A stretch of 64,000 nucleotides of DNA, taken from Phymatolithon calcareum. Taxonomy: Eukaryota; Rhodophyta; Florideophyceae; Hapalidiales. The stretch lies in the NCBI GenBank assembly GCA_977006965.1, contig OZ345381.1:496001-560000 (forward strand), written 5' to 3'. Shown one piece after another: positions 44,201 through 54,600 of this stretch; positions within the stretch are counted from its first letter, which is position 1, and the number at the start of each line of letters is the position of its first letter. The notes beneath the pieces were generated by a model, which was not told where the DNA came from, did not search any database, and saw only the letters and a program-made list of their open reading frames with translations. The translations under genes were made by a program, and so were the position numbers.

Positions 44201-45535
44201 ATGGCATCTATTCCAGCCACTCTCACATGGACTCTGTGCCTCCTCGTCTTATCTGTCTCCGCTATTCGTCTAGGCGAGTGGGAAGACCTTTCGAAGACTG
44301 GCTCTCTGACCGACCTGTCCAGTCGCATCTGGGCGTTTGACCGATCAGTCAATCTCGGCTACTGCGCCCGTGCACAGGTCATCGTCCCGATCGATGGCCG
44401 TGATGACTACACCAAGATATTCAACGACGCTCTTGCTCGTCTCGGTCGACTGGGTGGTGGCACCTTAAAACTTGAGGCCGGTATGTACCCGCACTCTGAT
44501 CAAATCGTAATGCCCAGTTACACTTGTATCGTCGGTTCCGGCATGGACCGAACGTTCATTTTTCTCTCCGACAATGCGCCGAAGTTCCATCTGAGCGGCA
44601 GCATTCGCTCCATGCACACCGAGCGCATCACGTTGATGAATTTCACACAGGACGGCAACCGCGCCAAGCAGGGTTCCAGCAAAACGCAGAATTACGGTCG
44701 CTACGGTTTCTTCTCCGAGTTGACCAACTATGTCTATCTCAAGAAAGTACGCGTCCGCAATAACTATGGTTATGGATTCGACCCCCATGGCTCAAAGAAA
44801 TACTGGTCCTATTACCTCGTCATCGAGGGTTGCGAAGCTATCAACAATGGGCTTGACGGTTTCACAATCGATCAGACCGTGCATGCCACCATTATCAACG
44901 GGTTTGCAAAAGACAATGTACGTCACGGATACAATGTCGTCACAGGCACGCAAATCGCCATCTTCCGCACTTGCACATCGCTTACGAACGGGAAGGGCTC
45001 CGGCGTGGGATTCGGTTTTGTCGCGCAAAATAACCACAACTTTGGTACCAACAATTTGGCATTCGAGACTTGCGAAGCGACGAACAACTTCCGCGGTGCA
45101 TTCAAATTGCGCGACGTTTACAGTGTGACCGTAAGAGACTCGAAAATGACTGGAAATGGTGACAGCGTGTGCTACGAACTCTCGGAAACACGCTCCATAT
45201 ATCTGGAACGGAACACGTGCGTTGGAGTGCGTCCCTCTCGCAAATTTAAGCTGGGTGCCGCCGCAACGTACTCAGAGTCTGGCGATATGAGTACTCTCTC
45301 TTCCACGCCCAGTGACCCGACGCCACCAGAACCTGTTGTTGACACAAGCCCTGATCCGACGTGTGCCCGTGGTAAGCCGGCATCTAACGTTTGCTGCAGC
45401 ACAGCTTGTACGCAGTGCGGCGGAATTGGATGCGGGAAGAATACAAATGGACCCGGAGCGTCAAGTTGCTGTATCACCTCGATTCGTCTTTCCAACAGAT
45501 CATGCACACTATCTGGGCCTCCCTGTGTTGTTTAG
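44201..45535 (+). CDS. Secreted mannuronan C5-epimerase-like beta-helix protein with C-terminal Cys-rich module
   Basis: Intronless, 444 aa. It has a signal peptide (LTWTLCLLVLSVSA, cleavage near residue 21-22), then a right-handed parallel beta-helix (~60-350) resembling the A-module of bacterial AlgE and related algal C5-epimerases. The catalytic YGFDPHG (about residue 187-193) matches the family Y-x2-D-x-H site, followed by NNGLDGFTID and VRHGYNVVTGT, also AlgE-like. A Ser/Thr/Pro linker (~365-392) leads to a module with CCSTACTQCGGIGCGKN, CC, and a last Cys pair (SNRSCTLSGPPC). Known enzymes epimerise mannuronate to guluronate in alginate outside the cell. The substrate here may be alginate or another uronic polymer. 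Enzyme activity is inferred from the motif. Confidence 0.88.
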   Translation: MASIPATLTWTLCLLVLSVSAIRLGEWEDLSKTGSLTDLSSRIWAFDRSVNLGYCARAQVIVPIDGRDDYTKIFNDALARLGRLGGGTLKLEAGMYPHSDQIVMPSYTCIVGSGMDRTFIFLSDNAPKFHLSGSIRSMHTERITLMNFTQDGNRAKQGSSKTQNYGRYGFFSELTNYVYLKKVRVRNNYGYGFDPHGSKKYWSYYLVIEGCEAINNGLDGFTIDQTVHATIINGFAKDNVRHGYNVVTGTQIAIFRTCTSLTNGKGSGVGFGFVAQNNHNFGTNNLAFETCEATNNFRGAFKLRDVYSVTVRDSKMTGNGDSVCYELSETRSIYLERNTCVGVRPSRKFKLGAAATYSESGDMSTLSSTPSDPTPPEPVVDTSPDPTCARGKPASNVCCSTACTQCGGIGCGKNTNGPGASSCCITSIRLSNRSCTLSGPPCVV

Positions 45536-46007
45536 CCTGTTAGGTTATAGGTGGATTTTTGACGCACGCTAGAATAGCGTTGCTCGTAAGCGATACGGGG
45601 AGATAATCTTTTTTGACTCCAGTAAGGGGTTCGTTCGGATTTTTGTCGGAAGAAGGAATTTTTTGTACCATTAGGAGGGGGGGTGAGGACTCACTGCGTA
45701 GAGAATTAAAGTGGCGACCATTTTTCAGGCTTGATGTTCAAAAGTCAGCAGCGGGAAGATTCTGGATTTAGGAGTGTGGGAATAAAAACTCTCTACCGAA
45801 TGAAAGTGCTTGCCGCAACAACGTGTCCGTACTGGTCTCGTGTTCCAATGCATGATTCGCCGGCTATCCGAGCGGCTTTCGGGAAGGGCATACAGTAATT
45901 TACAGTGTCAGGTCAGAGTTCTAAATAAACCAACAGTATCATACGATAGGAATATACACACACACTCGGACGAGCTAATTTATCGATAATTTACGTCGAC
46001 GGCTTGT

Positions 46008-46062
46008 GGATGGTCTTTGTCCGAGCTCTAATAATACAGTAGAGCTCGGACAAAGACCATCC
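46008..46062. repeat. Hairpin: 22-bp perfect stem, 11-nt loop
   Basis: 46008-46029 (starting GGATGGTCTTTG) is the exact complement of 46041-46062. The loop AATAATACAGT contains most of a TACAGTA heptamer. Confidence 0.95.
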
Positions 46063-46237
46063 GCACGCCGCCACTGCAACTACACATAGACATAAGCTTA
46101 TCGGAAATCTATTCATCTACTGAGAGCCAAGTCTATCGCAAGAGCTTTACAAAGCAAATTCCTAATACTGCAGTATTATTATTATGGCTTTTCTTTGTGC
46201 ACATTAAATGTCCATTTTAGTTTCAAAAATATAATGG

Positions 46238-46336
46238 TATTTGATTGAGTGCTGCAGCACTCAATCAAATACTACAGTAGCTACTGTAGTTTCCTATTGT
46301 TTTTTTCAATAATTAATATTGCAAAAACAATAGGAG
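46238..46336. repeat. Three adjacent inverted repeats
   Basis: A 34-bp perfect palindrome at 46238-46271 (centre GCTGCAGC), a 20-bp perfect palindrome at 46271-46290 (ACTACAGTAG and its complement), and a hairpin at 46293-46336 with CCTATTGTTTTT arms around an AT-rich, itself near-palindromic loop. Confidence 0.93.
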
Positions 46337-48672
46337 TTTATAACTTCAATTGAAAAAGTCTCACAATGTTACGAATATACTGACAAGGCTTCCTCTGTTG
46401 CTACCTTCCAGTGCGTATCATAGTCTGTTGAAACCTACCGCCTACCAGAGGCGGTGGGGAAAGTTTGGATCCTAGACCATCCTACATCCTATGTGGTGTT
46501 CTTTTGGGCTTCCCTGTGGGCGTCCCCGCTTCTAGACGTCGTGTCCAGGATACAGTATTGTAATGCCATTTAGAGTGCGTTATGATGGAGGAGATTATTG
46601 CGCTTCAGTTTAGCCGATCACGGCTGTGCATTTCCGCGAAAGTTTAGTACAAGTAGATCATCTGGTTCACGTAGCAAAGCAAAATACGAGAACAAGTCTC
46701 CCAATGCAACAACGCAAATCAGCACAATAGTGGAGACACTCACAGTCTCCACGGGTATGGGCACACGCTTTCTAATAAACGAACCAACACAGACAACTGT
46801 ACTGTGTGGCGAGCCCTTCAGTGTGCTATCTCAACATACTTAGCAGCGCGACTACAACCGTGTTCATTATAAGTCGAAATTAGAGATGGGGAAGTAGGAC
46901 CTTAATTCAGATGGAAACCATTATTAGAGAATTGCAAAGCGCAATGTGTTAGATGAAGTAGGTTTTGCAAGGTCGAGTGTGTTATCAAACTTTACTGAAG
47001 ACGCCGTGCTGCTCGCTTAAATGAGTTCCTGAGCGTGATCTAGTTTCTAGCAGTTACTGAAAGCGCTCACCACGTTGCGCGTGTCCCTTACACAAATCGT
47101 GCCGTGGCTCATGTTAACCGTTACCCTGATAGGTCGTCTTGTACCAAAGCCTGCAAGTAGGTCTAATACCTTGGTCTTCGCATTAGTACATTCGCCGTGG
47201 TGCCCGACGGTGTCCTTGTCGCCTATCCAATAAATTTGCATTCCGCAGTGATACCGGCACATTGATCAGCCTCCCTTGCCATATGCTGCGCCACGCACAT
47301 CCCGACGCGGTGTTCGATAACGGATTTTGTGTAAGTGCAACCGATGCATGTCGCGCAACGTGGACGCACGCGCGGAGCACGTGTCGTAGGCCATGCCCAG
47401 GCCCACGTGTGAGTGAATGCAAGCGTGACGTGTCAACACAATGCAGTCTTCGGGACTTGGGCTTCCAAGCGGCAATGGCCTCTCAATCCTCACGTAAAGA
47501 CTTTGGATTTTAAGAACATCTTTGTTTATGACGCCCATATTTTGTGAATAGAGAACTTCGATAACTAACTGGAGTCGCTGCTTCGATATGCAATCCGCAT
47601 CTCACAAGAGATCTGAAGTATCCGATAGGTTTTGAATCACTCCTCAGGATCTGCTGTCTGCAGCGATTCGTGATTGTGTGTGTCTTAAACCCCAACCAGT
47701 GAACGAACGAAAGTCGTTCGCCCATGGTTGTCTGTCCATACGGCACAATACTTGCACTACTCACTAGACCTGTAGTCTATTTCCGCCGCTATGTACCGAA
47801 AAATTGCGCAGACAAACGTATATACTGAAATGAGACAACAAATTGGTTTCCACAAAAGCCCCTATGTCACCCTCGCTGTTCTTTCTTTCTTTCTTTACTG
47901 CGGGATTTCTCGAAGCTGATGGAACAACTCCGCATCCTTACGGCTCTAGTAGACCTTAACAGATACGAGTGGTAATTGATGTCACAACAGCTGTCCAAGC
48001 TGCACAAGGTGCAGACCATGGTCCAGCTTAACATCCATATCGCTACGCAGCCAATCTTCATTCGCCGTCCTTCAAAGGGATGCCCGGGTTGGAAACCATT
48101 TAGGACGTTCACGGTAGCTAATCATCTCTCTGCCTTCTTTCATTTCCTTCTGTCTTCTCTCGCTGTTAAGTCGCTGTCCCAATGCGGTCGCGTTTTCCTC
48201 TCTCGACTGTGCGCCTCACAACTCGGATGGCGATAGTCATGCCGCTCGAAGTAGGTGATCTGTTTATACGCTGTTTTTCGCTTCGGTTGTAGTATATAAG
48301 ATAGTTAGTTTCTTCCTCTGCGTAACGGAAGGTGGGAGTTCTTCGGCTTTCGGCTCGACTGCTTGGATCAAGCACGCGTATGTTCGCTTGAAAATCCCTT
48401 CGACCACGCGGAATTGGAGTTCTTCGAACTCTTCTCGATCGCAACCGCTGCGCCGCACAAGTCAGTTCGGTGAAAATCGCGCTCAAGTTCCCCTTTCTCT
48501 TTTTGTGCGTTCGTTCCAAGGTCGACGGTCCAGCCAAGATCCCCGTATCAAGGACGACGACCCCGTCCGTCTTCTTTCCACATCATGAGGACTGCGACGT
48601 CGGCGATATTGTCCTCAAAATTATTCATTCTTACCGAGGCGAACGCTCGCTACCGTGTCTGAACTGCACGAC

Positions 48673-49105
48673 TACTGGAGTTGCCGCAAGGCTGTCGAGT
48701 GTTCTCCAGCCGATCAACGACTCTTCTTCTGGCGAGTCGCGCTTATCTCCGTTTACCTGGTTCATCGTCCTCGTCTATTCCTCCATTCTTTTCCGTTCTT
48801 TCCGTTTCGCTATTCTTCATGGCGCGTTACTACAACGCCTATGCTGCTATCCTGGAGACTGGGCCAGCCCCGCACGACTTAGCCTCTTGTAAGTGCTTGA
48901 TCTCCGTGTGTACCTGTGTTCCCGTAAGGTTGTGGAATGTGCTCCATGGGCGGCGCGGCTTTCTTTGCGGTACAAGCCAAAGTCTACTCTCATTTGCACG
49001 TCAAGGAGTTTGCCTGGCCCTACACGGCGCAGCCTCGCGCTCGAGGTTGATCACCACGACCGATTGTGTTCCCGCAAGGCTATGGACTGTGCTCCGAGGG
49101 TGGTC
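48673..49105. repeat. Three dispersed copies of a ~40-bp motif
   Basis: Copies near 48673-48712, 48916-48956 and 49066-49105 share the pattern CGCAAGGCTRTGGASTGTGCTCC with substitutions. In one frame they read C-[SR]-R-K-x2-[ED]-C-[AS]-P. Pyrimidine-rich flanks (48770-48830; 49140-49210) also resemble each other. This suggests an old local duplication of a ~200-240-bp unit. Confidence 0.6.
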
Positions 49106-49426
49106 TAAAGGCTTACTCTGTCAGGTATATATTGGGGGGTTTGCTGGATTGTCTTTCTTTCCTCCTTTCTGTCTAGTCTCTCCCGTTCTTTTCTTCTCTC
49201 TCCTCTCTTGGTTTATTCTCACCCATGTGGCGTCAGTTTCTTTTGAGCCTGGCGCTACACCCTAAACGAGCTTTTACATTTCGCCAAGACCATCATCCAG
49301 TATATGCAAAACAAAGAATGATTCCATTGTCTTGTGATTGGTATTCGTGCACAATCCAAGGTGTAAGAAATTGTAGAGATGCTGTGATTCAACTTCTCGT
49401 ATCTTGAACTCTTGACTTCTGCACAG

Positions 49427-50276
49427 ACGAAACAGAAGCCGGCATCTAACGTTTGCTGCAGAGCAGCTCGTAAGCAGTGCGGCGGCATGGGATGCGGGAA
49501 GAATACAAGTGGAAGCTGCTTCGTCTGCTCAAGAAAATCCAGACGGGTATTCACCTATGCGCATTCAGCAATAAAGCTCTGACTTGCGAGCCACAACTAT
49601 GCGCAAAAGACGGTCTTTTGCACAGAGGTGAATACCCGTCTGGATTTTCTTGGGCAGACGAATGGGTGGGCGGCGTGACGTTAACGTCTGAGCAATACGA
49701 GGCGAAAGAACAAGATCCCGGCACCCCAATTCCCTATCCCGTCGATAATATTAAAACAGATGTGCTACAGGTTTTACAACGGATGGGGAAAAGTTTGGGA
49801 ACGATTGAGCTGCGAAAAGGAAAGTTGCTCGGAGCAACCTTGCTCCCCGAGTGCAAGAGCTTGTCCATGAAGGCTATACCAAGATCAACAAGCTGTTTGA
49901 TTCGACGAAGATTCCTCTCGACAAGGCAGGCGTGTTTGAAGAGTCTGTTCCAGTTCCTGAGAACAAGTCTCACCAATTTCGAAATCGTTGGCCTGGACCG
50001 AGGACAGGTAGAAGTTTTCACAACTGCGCGCAATGAAGTCACTCGACCTGCCGGAGCCAGCCAAGGTGCACGAGCAAGTCGCAAGCTCCGCATCAAGGAT
50101 TGCGACTCTTTTTTGGCAGGGTAATGAACAGCGAAACGGGCGATATCCACTACTCCGAGAGCTGCATTGACCGCTATGTGGATGGAGCAACCAATATCGC
50201 GGTTTGTGGAGCTAAGAAACTATACGGGCTACCTCGTCCGCTTTATCTCCAACGAAAACGAGCCGCTTCAATATAG
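49427..50276 (+). pseudogene. Frameshifted gene remnant beginning with the Cys-rich module
   Basis: At 49436 one frame reads KPASNVCC, then QCGGMGCGKN, close in DNA sequence to the C-terminal module of the epimerase-like gene at about 45373 (roughly 90% by eye over the first ~75 bp). That frame stops at TGA near 49578. The module's last part (SNKALTCEPQLC) continues in another frame from 49477. The following text (GFSWADEWVGG, VDNIKTDVLQVLQRM, then HEGYTKINKLFDST from 49851, then EVFTTARNEVTRPAG, then GDIHYSESCIDRYVDG up to a stop at 50276) shifts frame at least three times. I do not recognise the downstream domain. It is a decayed gene, or an unusually intron-split one. Confidence 0.55.
49519..49661. 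repeat. 36-bp inverted repeat inside the Cys-rich remnant
   Basis: TCGTCTGCTCAAGAAAATCC and the following 16 bases (about 49521-49556) recur in inverse orientation at about 49626-49661 with one mismatch, around a ~70-nt spacer. Confidence 0.85.
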
Positions 50277-51692
50277 GTTATTATCAATTTTAATTTTCTT
50301 TTACTAATACTAAAAGCAAACGAAACTGACATTCATGTTCTAAAGTCAGGAAATCAAGATACGAGAAGCTGATAAACATTATTCCTAAAAGTTAAAAATT
50401 GTGTAAGTGGACAAGATTGTGGCAAAGGAGAGAGCCTCGCCAGCATATTGCCAGGACTTCGGGTCTTTCAAAAATAAAGCATATTTTTCAATACGCATGG
50501 TCTTGCTTTCTTCAATGTAGGCCAAGCGTGTCGTAGCCCATTTGATGTGTCCATCGCTAACTCACTATTATGGCTGCACACCTTGCCGCTCAGGTTTTGA
50601 CGTCGATCGCTTCAATGCAGTTTACATTTTCTTTCATTGAGGAACTTCCACTCTCTGAATGAGAAACCTCCTATCGTAATTTCAACATTAAGTCATGCAC
50701 CGTGCCGGAATTGGCAATGGGCTGTCTAGCCTCGTCATTTAGGACCTCTTAGTGGATGTGATCTGTCTCCGACAAGCGATGAAACAGGCCGAGAGCGCAC
50801 ATTATGGTAGATGTCGACAGAGCTAGCGGCAATAGAATTTAATAGCAATAGCAATAACAGTGACAGCGACTTGTTTGCAATAAGAATTGCAATAGAAGAT
50901 GACCGGCAATATGAAGGCAATATCGAAAATCTGGCTTACACTCAGGATATGCGTCTGTGCATACCAGTCAATCTCTTTGCAATATGTATTGCAATAAGGT
51001 CAGACTCTTACAATAGCGCTCCAATAGAAATCTACTGCATATATTGGCAATGCAATGTATTGGATGCCAGCCCTGGATGTCGAGAGAATCCATGAGGACA
51101 CAAATAGCGAGTCTGCAGTTGCTGTGGCGACAGTCTTCAAGTGTTCTGTAGTCAGAACTCAACGCCGACGACACATTAAGGACAAATTGCAATATCGTGA
51201 ACTTTAGAGCTGGCAACCGAAATATCTGAAATGACGACCAGTACGCTCGCCAGTCTTGTTTAAGACAAAGGAGGAAAAAGATGTACTGTTTTGTAAAATT
51301 TAGGGGATGAGATGGACTCGCCGAGTACAGCAACTATTCCCGTGGGAGGTGAAACCAGACCCGACCTCTCCGAAGCATCGTTGAGTTGTATTTTATCCAA
51401 ATTTTTGAAAATTTGAAAAGCCCCTCTCGTATTTCTCAGACGGAATCAATTAAAAAATTAATAAAAAGTTATCATAAAATTTAGTAGCTCATGGTCTACC
51501 GTCATCAAATTGGCACTTTGCTGTCCGCCCTCCGTTCGTTTTCAAGTTCAAGCCCCGTTCCATGCGATCGCGGACTCCGGTCCGCGCCGTCTATGCGAAT
51601 AGAATAACACATCAGCGCATCTTCGTAACTATCTCTGGAGAGAAGGAGCGGAGTTTGACCGCAGCTCAGAAAGAGTTGCAACCTGGCTGATC
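50277..51692. other. Gap before the XMAP215-type gene
   Basis: No gene is seen. Between about 50826 and 51200 the octamer ATTGCAAT and its halves (GCAATA, TTGCAA) recur many times. The last ~200 bp, with a small GC-rich hairpin at about 51573-51592, is the likely promoter of the TOG gene. Confidence 0.5.
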
Positions 51693-54600
51693 ATGGAAGA
51701 ATCTCAAGATGATCCCGTCGCTTTGGCGGCCAAGTTGCCCCTTGCAGAAAAAGTCACGCACAAGCACTGGAAAGTAAGAGAAGCCGCGTACAGGGAGCTT
51801 GCCGATAAGTTCAACGTTGCGCCCGAAGACGCCAAAATATATCCTGATTTCGCCGCATCCCTCATCAAAATCGCGAAGGATTCTAATGCTGCAGCTCAAC
51901 AGTCTGGCTTCGATGCTATCTCGAAGTTTGCGGAAACTGCCCCCCCACCGCTCATCCGTCGAATAGCCGCGGACGTCGGGAAAGCTATTGCTGAGAAAGG
52001 CATGAATGGACGCCCGACGAACAAGAAGCGTGCAGCCCAAGCTCTAATAGAGTTCGTTGGAGCAGACTGCGGCGATATCATCATCCAGAGTTTTGCTGCG
52101 ACTGGCTTCAAGAGCAAGACCCCGAAAGTAGTCGCTGCGACTGCCGAAACAATCCGCGAGGCTTTGGAGACATACGGAAGCTCTGCCATGCCAATCAAGG
52201 TTTTAGCATCTCACTTTTCAACTCTGTTTGGACATTCCACTGAACAAGTACGGTCCGCTGGAAAGGCATTGGCTGTGGAGCTTCATCTCTGGATCGGAGA
52301 GCCTGCCCGTGCTGTTTTGAAGGGAGCGAAAGAAGTCATTGTCAAAGAATTGGAAGGTCTTTTTGTAGAAAACGCAAAGCGCGGGAAGCCTGAACCGAAG
52401 AAGCTAACCCGTGCGAAACAAAACCGGAAAAGAGTAACTGGAAATGAAGACGATGAAGGGGACGATAGCGACGACTCTGATGTCGGTGAGGAAGAGGAAG
52501 AAGAGTTGAACCTTGCCGAGGAGATAGACCTCTTGGAAAAACTGCAAGGTGTGAGTATTGAAATCGAAGAAGGCGTGAAAAAAGGTTGGTTTGATGCTGT
52601 TGATTCGAAAAAATGGAGCGCCAGGAAGCAAGCTTTGGATACCGCTGTAAACATTATCGGAGACTTGCGCCTTACCCCAGGTCCACACCAGGAAATCATT
52701 ATCCGCCTGCGAAAAATATTGGCAAAGGACTCCAATATCAAGGTTGTCGCATCTGCTGCGAACCTTATCATGGCTATGGCCAACGGAATGCGAAAGGAAT
52801 TTCCAACGACTGCTGCCAAGGCCCTAACTGTTGATTTGCTGGTACGATTGAAGGAGAAAAATAAGCTTTTCATTGAGGCCGTTTGCACCGCGTTGGATAC
52901 GCTCCACTTGAAAAAGTGTATCAAGGTTATAGATATGCGCGATGAAGTGGCTGCGGCAGCGGGAAAGAAATCTCCGAAGGCGCGCGTAGAACTTTTTCAC
53001 TGGCTTTCACGATGCTTTACTAAAGGCATACCTTCTGGCGACATGAAGGGACCAGTTCTGAAATCGTTTGGCATGCTCCTTATCAAAGCAACAGAAGATT
53101 CTTCAGGTGAAGTTCGTGATGCTGCGTTATCGGCTATATCTGCATTACAGGTGCTGGCAGGGGACCGCAACGTTGCCCAATTTCTTGACAAACTGGACCA
53201 GAAGCGCAAAGACAAAGTTGCCGCCGGCGTGAAGAAGATTCTTGAAGCCCGTGAAGCGGAAGCTGCAGCAAATCCTGAAAAGAAGCCTGCCAAGAAGGTT
53301 GAGAAAAAGAAAAAGTCTGGAGCAGGGAAAGGAACAAGTACTCGTGTCACTACGTCTGCAGCAGAGAGCAACAACAAAGCCAGTCCGAAATCTCTACCGA
53401 AGACGAAAAATGTGCCCGTAGTCTATGTCAGTGATGACGAAGGAGTCTCACCTGTTGAACCGGATGCAGCTCTTCAAGCGGCGGTGGACCGGTATCCCAA
53501 TTTTGAAGCCGAAGAGTGGAGCGCGAAAAGTGCAAAAGCTCGTGCGGCTAGTATGAAATCGTTGAACGATGCCGTGAAGGACGTAGACCAGTTTGCGGAA
53601 GATGACGTCAACCTTCTGCTTTCTCTATTGGTACGAGAACCGGGACTGCAAGATAGCAGCTTTATGGTCGTCAAAGAGAAACTAGAGATGCTGGGCACTT
53701 TGTCCGAAAAGTGCGCCAGACCTATGCCGCGCAAAACACTTCGTTCCTTGTTGGTGCCTGCGATTGAAAAATTAGGAGACATGAAGTGTGCAATGGTTGC
53801 CGCTAAGGTCCTTATACATGCGGCGGAGGCGACGAGTGCTCGTTTCTTCTTCGAAGTGCTTTCTCAAGTTGCTCGTGAAACTTCGAATGGCCGTGCGAAA
53901 GTTGGTATTGTGAAATTTGCATCCAAATTGGTCGATGATTTTGGAATTCCTGCCGTGAAACCAGACGCTATAGCTGCTCTTGTCGTCGCCTTGTCACCGA
54001 ACGCTGCTCCTGCGCTGCAGAAGGCATGCGTGACATTAGCATGTCAGTGTTCTGTGCGATCGACGTCACCTTTTAAGGATATGCTGGCATCTGCCGGGCT
54101 TGGTTCAGACATCATGGAATCCTTCGAGGCAGAGCTGACGAAGTACCAAACTGCACCAGATCCGCCTAGTCGAAAGAAGAGACAGTTTTCTGGGTCACCC
54201 AATGCTAGTGAAGCGACAAGTTTTCCCAAGAAGAACCCTGCAGAAGACGAAATCCGTGCAAGTGCATTGGAATTGAAATCAAAGTCTCCAATTGCAAAAA
54301 GCTCTAACGGAAATACCAGCCTCTCAGAGCCACAGGGTACGCCTAAGCCTACGGAGAAAGAAGCTCCCAGTGCGCCGGTTCGAGCATCTATTGCCGACCA
54401 TTTTGCCCCTGGAAGCATTATTTTGAAGAATTTGAAGAGCTCGAACTGGAATGTCAGGCAAGATGCGCTTGGTGCTATTGATGCTATTGTCGCAGAAGCG
54501 AATGGGTTTATCGATCCAAATGTGGGGACCGAGATTGTCCCAGTCTTGAAGTTCCGACTGAAAGATAGCAATCGTAATATCGCTGCAGTCGCACATGGTG

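Larger units (their letters stand above)
45536..48600. other. Gene-free desert with palindrome clusters
   Basis: No gene is supported. The stretch holds a 22-bp-stem hairpin at 46008-46062, a small palindrome at 46164-46177, and three adjacent inverted repeats at 46238-46336. Near 46883 a GATGGGGAAGTAGGACCTTA block resembles the left flank of the TIR element at 20071. Open frames at 46598-46843 and 47047-47262 are domain-less. Confidence 0.5.

Noticed and set aside
48681-49265. 194-aa plus-strand ORF with Phe/Ser/Leu-rich text
   Set aside because: The frame is open because of pyrimidine-rich repeats. No signal of real protein constraint. Kept only as a repeat feature.
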